Assembly (NCBI GenBank): GCA_964452495.1
Contig: CAYVMC010000028.1
Coordinates: forward strand, 1 to 29,637
Source of the DNA: CALUTH01 sp964452495
GTDB lineage: Bacteria; Cyanobacteriota; Vampirovibrionia; Gastranaerophilales; Gastranaerophilaceae
DNA: 29,637 nucleotides
Direction of reading: 5' to 3'
Shown: positions 24,710-29,637 of the stretch, piece after piece
Numbering within the stretch: the stretch's first letter is position 1
Layout of the letters: each line of letters opens with the position of its first letter
Position numbers and translations under genes: made by a program
The notes under the pieces: model-generated
What the model was told of the DNA's origin: nothing
What the model saw: only the letters and a program-made list of their open reading frames with translations
Database searches by the model: none

Positions 24710-26560
24710 TTATCCTAATTTAGCCAACAAATCCTTATGTTTTTCTGCGAATTTATGTCCGCGTGCAATAATTGCAGCTTTTAATATTTCCTGCAGATTA
24801 ATAGTTTCTTTTGATTCAAAATTATTTGGCAGCCTGAGTGACCAATTTGAATCACCTGATGTACCGGGACGGTTGTAAACATCTTCTATCTGGAAGAAAT
24901 CCGTAAAGAAAATTTGGACATTACGTGCTTTTGATGCAAAAATTTCTACAAGTTTTACAAACTTAAGATAATTTGCATCTATAGTAAGTTTAACAATTAT
25001 ATCGTCTTTATTTTCTTCTTCAGCAAACAAATCTTCCACAAGATTCTTTGCATGCAAATACCCTTCATGAGTATTTATCATTGATTTAGCCCAGAAAGAG
25101 ACCGGAAGATTATCATGTGTTCCAACCATATTCCAAACATTTTCACCAATATTTTTACATCTATAAGGATGTTCCGGTTTTTCGGGAACAACAAACTGGG
25201 TTAAGCGCATCCCTTGAAGCTGGTATTTTTCCATAACAGCAACAACCGGATTAGTTAATGTTCCAAGATCTTCACATACGATTGAGTTTTTATCCAAACC
25301 GCATTCTTCAGCGGCAGCAATAACAATTTTTTCCACAAATCTGCCGTATAACTTTACCTGTTCATCATTAAGAGTTTTTACCCTTTTTTCCTTATCAGCT
25401 TCCAATGTGTAATCTAAGTCTTCAAGGGTTGCTACTGCAAATTTAGACAGGAACGGATGTTCCGGTGAAGAAAACAGACGTCCTGCACCATCTTCACATT
25501 TAGGAGTTTTGTCAGAGCGGTAAACCCACGGATCAATAAGCCCTACGATGTGGTCAATCCTGACTCCGCCGGGGTTTTCTGTAAACATTTTTTTATAAAG
25601 ACGTTTCATCAATTCACCGCCCTCGCCAAGATTTCCTTCCCTGTCAAAAAGCTTGTCAGGGTTCATTGCAGGAAAACCCCATGCCTGACCGTCTTTTGAA
25701 AAATAATCGGGCGGGCAGCCAAGAGAATACCCTTCAAGGAACAAAGACTGATAAGCCCAGGCATCTCTGTCAGAGAACGCAACCTGACGGTCAGCTATCA
25801 TTTTAATATTGTGCTTGAGTGCAAATTCCTTTGTCTTTAAAGACTGTTCTTCAAGCACAAACTGACAAAACTTATAAAAATCAATTTCTTGCGAATATTT
25901 TTTAGAAATCTCATCAATTCTTGCTTTATATCTTTTAGCATCATCATCATTTGACGGATTTAAAAGATTTTTATCATCTTTATTTTTCCAGCTATACCAG
26001 TAATCCCCTCCATTTTCAATAGAAAGTGCTTCGTATAACGAATCTTTAGACAGCCAAAAATCATTATCTTTTTTAAATTTATCAAAAGCTTTTGTAAACT
26101 TTGATGATTTTTTGAAATTTTCGTATGCAATTTTAAGTGCATCAATTTGTACTCTTGAAATATATGAATATGCAGTTTTTCCTTTATCTGCATTAGGGTT
26201 ATTATTAACAACTTTATCAAATTCACCAGCAGGGAGAATATTATCCCATTCAGATGTTGTTAATTGTTTTAAATCTATAAACAACGGATTACCGGAAAAA
26301 ATTGTACCGCAATAAGGAGAAGCGTCTGTTGATTTTGTTTTTCCGTTAGGACCAAGCTGGATGGCATTAAAATAGTTTTCAGCATAACTTATAAGGGCAT
26401 GCCCTGCGCTTGAGTTGTAAGTCCCGAAGCCGGTATCTTCACCTTTTAGTGCCGGAAAACTTCCGCCATGAATAATGAGTGCAAAATTATCTTTCCCAAG
26501 AACTTTCAAAGCCTCTTTTACAAGTTTGCTGTCTGATTTAACCATAGTCCCGCTTGTCAT
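24710..26560 (-). CDS. malQ: 4-alpha-glucanotransferase, GH77 (MalQ)
   Basis: MalQ moves alpha-1,4-glucan segments between glucans in maltodextrin, starch or glycogen use. Seen: GCPPDYFSKDGQAWGFP, nucleophile Asp336 in GGVRIDH, acid/base Glu in VCEDLGTL, and the third acid in VGTHDN. 616 aa, with an insert-rich N-terminal half and some divergence in the usual ADVWA block (here DRDAWAYQSLF). An in-frame ATG at 26593 precedes the region, but the ATG at 26560 follows AAGGAGGG at the right distance and starts after the predicted transcription start, so I use 26560. It is followed 6 bases later by the TPR/NHL gene. Confidence 0.93.
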   Translation of the reverse strand: MTSGTMVKSDSKLVKEALKVLGKDNFALIIHGGSFPALKGEDTGFGTYNSSAGHALISYAENYFNAIQLGPNGKTKSTDASPYCGTIFSGNPLFIDLKQLTTSEWDNILPAGEFDKVVNNNPNADKGKTAYSYISRVQIDALKIAYENFKKSSKFTKAFDKFKKDNDFWLSKDSLYEALSIENGGDYWYSWKNKDDKNLLNPSNDDDAKRYKARIDEISKKYSQEIDFYKFCQFVLEEQSLKTKEFALKHNIKMIADRQVAFSDRDAWAYQSLFLEGYSLGCPPDYFSKDGQAWGFPAMNPDKLFDREGNLGEGGELMKRLYKKMFTENPGGVRIDHIVGLIDPWVYRSDKTPKCEDGAGRLFSSPEHPFLSKFAVATLEDLDYTLEADKEKRVKTLNDEQVKLYGRFVEKIVIAAAEECGLDKNSIVCEDLGTLTNPVVAVMEKYQLQGMRLTQFVVPEKPEHPYRCKNIGENVWNMVGTHDNLPVSFWAKSMINTHEGYLHAKNLVEDLFAEEENKDDIIVKLTIDANYLKFVKLVEIFASKARNVQIFFTDFFQIEDVYNRPGTSGDSNWSLRLPNNFESKETINLQEILKAAIIARGHKFAEKHKDLLAKLG

Positions 26561-26583
26561 AAATACCCTCCTTCTCTTCCTCA

Positions 26584-26612
26584 AGTGTATCATCCTTATA
26601 TTTTTTTTTCAA
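26584..26612 (-). promoter_or_regulatory. Promoter of malQ
   Basis: On the minus strand: TTGAAA (26612-26607), 17-base spacer ending TGA, TACACT (26589-26584), an extended -10. Start is expected near 26577, leaving a 16-base leader with AAGGAGGG. Confidence 0.6.
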
Positions 26613-26657
26613 CATTAAGAACTGTTAACAATCAGGATAATACTGTATAAATTACAA

Positions 26658-26686
26658 AACCACTCTGTTTTTTTCGCAGAGTGGTT
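26658..26686 (-). terminator. Terminator of the lytic transglycosylase gene
   Basis: A perfect 10-bp stem AACCACTCTG/CAGAGTGGTT with a 9-base loop, 20 bases past the stop at 26707. Only a short T-rich run follows on the minus strand. Confidence 0.85.
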
Positions 26687-26706
26687 ATTTTAAATGTTTA
26701 CAATCC

Positions 26707-27330
26707 TTAAAGAGTCTGCATTTCAACTGATGATTCTCTAATCTCAGGAACTTCATTATCATGCGGAAGTTCTGGGACATCTTCCCTTGCTGTAAGCTCT
26801 GTTACCGGAATTGTATCAAGTTCCAAATTTTTCTTTTGTTGATCCATAATTTTCAGCAGAATAGGATCAGGATCCTTTTTTAGAGCGTTATAATCCGCCA
26901 TAATTTTTGATACGAAATGTTTTGTTTCGGCAAAGGGCGGAATAGCATTGTATTTTTTCACGTTTCCCGGTCCAGCATTATAAGCGGCAAGGGCAAGTTC
27001 TGTAGATCCGAACATATCATACATCATCTTGTAGTACATTAATCCGCCTTTTATATTTTCATTAAGATAATAAGGGTTAACCCCGAGCTTTGCAGCTGTA
27101 GAAGGCATTAATTGATATACCCCGATTGCACCATGGCGGCTTTTCAATGAATGATTGTAATTAGATTCTTTCTTTGCCAGACTGAGTGCCAATGCCGGAT
27201 CAACATCCATTTCCAGAGAATGTTTAATAATACTTTCTTTTACCGTATCAGCAGGTATTTCTGCTGCAATAGCACAGTTGAAACCATATATTGTAATAGC
27301 TGCTAATACCAGTGATAATTTTTTAATCAT
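26707..27330 (-). CDS. Secreted lytic transglycosylase, SLT family
   Basis: Cuts the MurNAc-GlcNAc bond of peptidoglycan, forming anhydro ends. Seen: a signal peptide (about 1-23, MIKKLSLVLAAITIYGFNCAIAA), the catalytic Glu55 in AKKESNY, GAIGVYQLMPSTAAKLGVNP and ALAAYNAGPGNVKKY, the three SLT hallmarks. A Thr/Glu-rich tail of about 50 residues follows the 130-residue catalytic core. At 207 aa it is a small stand-alone SLT enzyme like MltE or phage-type SLTs. The motif set is complete, so it should be active. It is a single-gene unit. Confidence 0.93.
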   Translation of the reverse strand: MIKKLSLVLAAITIYGFNCAIAAEIPADTVKESIIKHSLEMDVDPALALSLAKKESNYNHSLKSRHGAIGVYQLMPSTAAKLGVNPYYLNENIKGGLMYYKMMYDMFGSTELALAAYNAGPGNVKKYNAIPPFAETKHFVSKIMADYNALKKDPDPILLKIMDQQKKNLELDTIPVTELTAREDVPELPHDNEVPEIRESSVEMQTL

Positions 27331-27721
27331 AAGTCCTCTTCCTAATTGTTAGCCGGAACTTGCAATAAGACTTAGAAGAAATATCTGTACATATAAAAAA
27401 TGATATTATAAAATCCCATCGCAATTATGTAATTTTCAAGTGCATTGTAAAACAAATAATCTGAAAAATCAACCCTTATATAAAAAACGTAGCTTGTTTA
27501 CTGAGAAAGCAGCAAAATCAGATAAAAAATTAAGGATTTCATACACGTTTTTTTTAGCAAACTTTCGGACATGTCAGATATGCACTAATTGTAAATTTTG
27601 TAAAGTTTTAACAAAAAAATTTACATCGTGAAACATTTTGATTCAAAAAACAAATTTTATGCTAAATTAAAAGTAACAAAAGATTTTTCTAATTATCACA
27701 TGGGAATTATAGGAGATAATA
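27331..27721. other. 391-base divergent intergenic region
   Basis: It separates the SLT gene (minus) from the winged-helix gene (plus). A possible SLT-gene promoter lies on the minus strand at 27433-27405 (ATTACA, 17 bases, TATAAT). A frame at 27440-27631 with CxxCxxCxxC has no ribosome site and a GTG start, and I do not call it. I see no terminator or strong repeat. Confidence 0.5.
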
Positions 27722-28276
27722 ATGGCGGAGTATTTGACCAAAGAGGAAATTAAGCAGTGGAGAAGCTCATTGGAAAAAATAACTTTAGAGGAGTATGCAG
27801 CAAGGTTAGGTAAACTAATAGAAGAAGCAAAACCAACAAACGATGTTGTTGATATGGTTATGAATGAACAGAAGATGACAACAAGTAATCATTCCAAAAC
27901 AAATAAACAGGATAAATTTGCAGCCATAGCACAGAGAGCCTTCGAACGTGAACGTCAGATTTCTCATACACCGTTTTCTATAAGCAGACCAAAACAACAG
28001 GAAGATAAACAGTCTTTAAAAGCGGATAAAGAAAACAATCCGGCAATTACGGTTGAGGTTAATATAGAGTTGAAAAAATCTCTTACAGATAGAGAGCAGG
28101 CAGTTTTTGATTATTTACTTGCAAATATTAACAAAACAGTTTATGCAAAGGATCTGGCAACATTACTGGGACTTCCGCGTGATTACGTTTATAAATATAT
28201 CAAAAATTTGAGAGCAAAAATAGAGGGCGATAAATTACAAAATTGTCAGGGTGGCGGTTTTATCCTCACTGCGTAA
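27722..28276 (+). CDS. Winged-helix DNA-binding protein, OmpR-type wing at C-terminus
   Basis: 184 aa, no family named. The N-terminal 60 residues are charged and helical (LTKEEIKQWRSSLEKITLEE), a polar linker follows, and the C-terminal 70 residues (LTDREQAVFDYLLANINKTVYAKDLATLLGLP, then VYKYIKNLRAKIEGDKLQN and GGGFIL) match the pattern of an OmpR/PhoB winged helix: a recognition helix, an LRxKI run and a GxGF/Y hairpin. There is no receiver domain, so it is not a standard response regulator. AGGAG precedes the ATG. The next gene starts 13 bases later, so the two are one unit. It probably binds DNA, perhaps to control its own operon. Confidence 0.65.
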   Translation: MAEYLTKEEIKQWRSSLEKITLEEYAARLGKLIEEAKPTNDVVDMVMNEQKMTTSNHSKTNKQDKFAAIAQRAFERERQISHTPFSISRPKQQEDKQSLKADKENNPAITVEVNIELKKSLTDREQAVFDYLLANINKTVYAKDLATLLGLPRDYVYKYIKNLRAKIEGDKLQNCQGGGFILTA

Positions 28277-28289
28277 GATTGGCGGTTAC

Positions 28290-29405
28290 ATGGAGTTATT
28301 TAAGGCACTTGATTTTCTGGAAAGTACCGGATGTTTGTATACATTAGATTATGCAAAAAAGTATTTGTACAGTTCTAAATTGTCTAATTACATTTTTGAT
28401 ATGTTTGATATAAAGGAATGTGCAAATCTCGGTGTCATCTACACCAAACCGATAAAAGTAGGTGAACAGTATATTGTAGATGGTACTAGCAGGCTTATAG
28501 GTCTCTCTTTATTTTTATTTGCAGTATGCGAATGCTGGAAAAATACAACAGAACGAAACGAACTTCTAATAAGGAAAATAAAAACCAATTACCTGCTGCA
28601 TAACGGACGTCCTAAAATAATATTAAAAGGCAGTAACAATGACATATATGAACCGCTGCTGCTTGGAGATAGAATTTCCGGTAAAAATAAAAAAACAGTT
28701 ATTTTTTGTACATATCATGAGTACTGGACAAAATTAAAACTCGGAAATTATGATTTAAAAGACATTATGGAAAAACTAAACAGATTGTATTTATATAATA
28801 CTAATCTTACAAGCACGGAATTTCCACAAATCAGGGATTTTTATTATTTTCATAATATTGATAACCCGAAGCTTAATCAAATATTACTTATCCGAGATTT
28901 TCTTAAAGAAGAAGAGGCAGAATACGAATGGAGCGAAATAGAACAACTATTTTATAACAATAAAGATTATCTTATGATGTTTTTACGAGATTTTTTAATA
29001 ACAAAATATAAGATAAAAAAAATACCGTTTAACAGTTATTATCTTGTTTTGAAAGATTATGTAAATAAACTCAAGAAATATATGAGCGTACTAAAAATTG
29101 TTGAGGGAATACACAAATCAGCTCTCACTTATAACAGCATATTAAATGTTGATATAGAAGATGAAGATATTAAAAATAAGTTTATTGAAATAAAGTTTAA
29201 TAAAGGCAATGATACTTACGCATATCTTCTTGAAATTTTTGAAGATTATAAGGATGGAAATATCACAAAAGATACATTTGTAGAAATCCTTACAGCTGTT
29301 AACGAATATTTATTAAACAGAAGTGTTAACCCGTCATCACGCACTAATTTTAACGATTTAATAGCCGATTTAAATAAAATGTTATATGGTGAAAGTGAAA
29401 ATTAA
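28290..29405 (+). CDS. Diverged DUF262 (GmrSD N-domain-like) protein
   Basis: 371 aa. The pattern fits the DUF262 family (the GmrS part of GmrSD type IV restriction enzymes and related defence proteins): LGVIYTKPI, then YIVDGTSRLIGLSLFLFAVCE (normally DGQQRLTTL), RPKIILKGSNNDIYEPLLLGD, a helical middle, and a tail LLEIFEDYKDGNITKDTFVEILTAVNEYLLNRSV as in the helical end of DUF262 proteins. The catalytic DGQQR is changed to DGTSR and there is no HNH (DUF1524) domain, so it is probably not a canonical nuclease. A GTG at 28251 is open further upstream, but it overlaps the previous gene and has no proper ribosome site; I use the ATG at 28290. It is paired with a winged-helix gene. Family placement is from pattern recall and is the main uncertainty. 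Confidence 0.6.
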   Translation: MELFKALDFLESTGCLYTLDYAKKYLYSSKLSNYIFDMFDIKECANLGVIYTKPIKVGEQYIVDGTSRLIGLSLFLFAVCECWKNTTERNELLIRKIKTNYLLHNGRPKIILKGSNNDIYEPLLLGDRISGKNKKTVIFCTYHEYWTKLKLGNYDLKDIMEKLNRLYLYNTNLTSTEFPQIRDFYYFHNIDNPKLNQILLIRDFLKEEEAEYEWSEIEQLFYNNKDYLMMFLRDFLITKYKIKKIPFNSYYLVLKDYVNKLKKYMSVLKIVEGIHKSALTYNSILNVDIEDEDIKNKFIEIKFNKGNDTYAYLLEIFEDYKDGNITKDTFVEILTAVNEYLLNRSVNPSSRTNFNDLIADLNKMLYGESEN

Positions 29406-29414
29406 TTTTTATAT

Positions 29415-29442
29415 TTGATAAAATAAAAAATTTGTGTATAAT
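29415..29442 (+). promoter_or_regulatory. Strong promoter before the last, partial gene
   Basis: TTGATA (29415-29420), 16-base spacer, TATAAT (29437-29442). Start is expected near 29449. Confidence 0.8.
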
Positions 29443-29448
29443 AAACTT

Positions 29449-29606
29449 GTGACTGTTTAGTCTCTATTTAGGTAAAAATTGTATAGCACATAGAAGGAAG
29501 TCAGAGGGTCGTTCACCTTAGGCGTTTGTTTCTCATTTTGCTGTTGCAGCAGATGAAGATAGTTGTTCTGCGTGTCTATGCAGAAAATAGCGAGGATATT
29601 TATCAC
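29449..29606 (+). promoter_or_regulatory. Long structured leader (candidate riboswitch or attenuator)
   Basis: About 158 bases between the expected transcription start and the ATG at 29607. Possible pairings: CATAGA (29489-29494) with TCTATG (29575-29580) closing the region, AAGG with CCTT and GGT with ACC inside, and a TGCTG-TTG-CAGCA hairpin (29539-29551). It does not match a riboswitch class I know. Leaders elsewhere in the window are short, so the length is notable. Confidence 0.4.
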
Positions 29607-29637
29607 ATGAAAAAAATTTTTGTTACTAAACACGGAT
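29607..29637 (+). CDS. Start of a gene cut by the window end
   Basis: ATG followed by 9 more codons (MKKIFVTKHG) with GAGGA 10 bases upstream. The rest is outside the window, so nothing can be said of its function. Confidence 0.6.
   Translation, partial: MKKIFVTKHG

Noticed and set aside
27440..27631. Frame with CxxCxxCxxC (possible ferredoxin-like fragment)
   Set aside because: GTG start, no ribosome site, very AT-rich and Lys/Phe-rich; Cys spacing lacks the following Pro and the second cluster of a ferredoxin.
28251..28289. GTG start extending the DUF262-like protein into the previous gene
   Set aside because: It overlaps the upstream gene's C-terminus and has only AGG directly against the start; the ATG at 28290 fits better.
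29449..29606. SRP RNA or 6S RNA at the window end
   Set aside because: The GGAAGTCAGAGGG stretch is vaguely similar to the SRP RNA core, but the conserved GGTCAGG-CCGGAAGGAAGCAGCC order is absent, and a coding start follows directly.

Overview
The window is visibly AT-rich, densely coded, and carries no rRNA, CRISPR array or intact mobile element. It encodes a diderm envelope (an LptD/OstA-type outer-membrane protein, an M23 endopeptidase, a lytic transglycosylase) together with a strictly fermentative redox module (the [FeFe]-hydrogenase maturase HydG, bifunctional AdhE and the NADH sensor Rex). It also has a GH77 glucanotransferase, GroES/GroEL and several lineage-specific proteins with a short FKG-like motif after a low-complexity N-terminus. 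From memory this combination suggests a gut Gastranaerophilales (Melainabacteria/Vampirovibrionia) genome. That placement is inference; no marker phylogeny is possible from this window.

Layout. 1-5300: hydG, rex and adhE on the minus strand. The adhE promoter (TTGCAA-N17-TATAAT) is followed at the expected transcription start by a near-consensus Rex operator, so the redox module appears self-wired. 5300-7400: a PAP2 phosphatase, divergent from a DEDDh exonuclease whose -10 box lies 7 bases from its ATG (leaderless), then a methyltransferase-like protein. 7600-9920: a two-gene operon of lineage-specific membrane proteins closed by a strong terminator. 9940-14700: a minus-strand envelope operon in the order 36-aa membrane peptide, M23 peptidase, LptD-like protein, class II aldolase, rnhB. 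The 36-aa gene is easily missed.

15050-16900: a secreted protein made of 31-residue Pro-rich repeats; a tRNA-Leu(GAG) with a 15-bp perfect terminator hairpin; a 17-base near-copy of the tRNA 3' end 176 bases downstream, joined to a 113-base nested palindrome; and a 586-base gene-free stretch with a nested-stem element. 16891-18759: a 622-aa EF-hand protein whose coding sequence contains a G10 tract, where either a +1 or a -1 slip meets a stop at once. 19015-21071: two tandem zinc medium-chain dehydrogenases. 21095-23708: a small membrane protein and groES-groEL without CIRCE. 23852-27330: a TPR/NHL secreted protein coupled to malQ, and an SLT transglycosylase. 27722-29637: a winged-helix protein followed by a diverged DUF262 (GmrSD-type) protein in which DGQQR is replaced by DGTSR and the HNH part is missing, then a strong promoter, a roughly 160-base structured leader and the first codons of a truncated gene.

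The best candidates for something undescribed are the G10 switch in the EF-hand protein, the winged-helix/DUF262-like pair, the tRNA-linked palindrome, and the 36-aa peptide leading the envelope operon.
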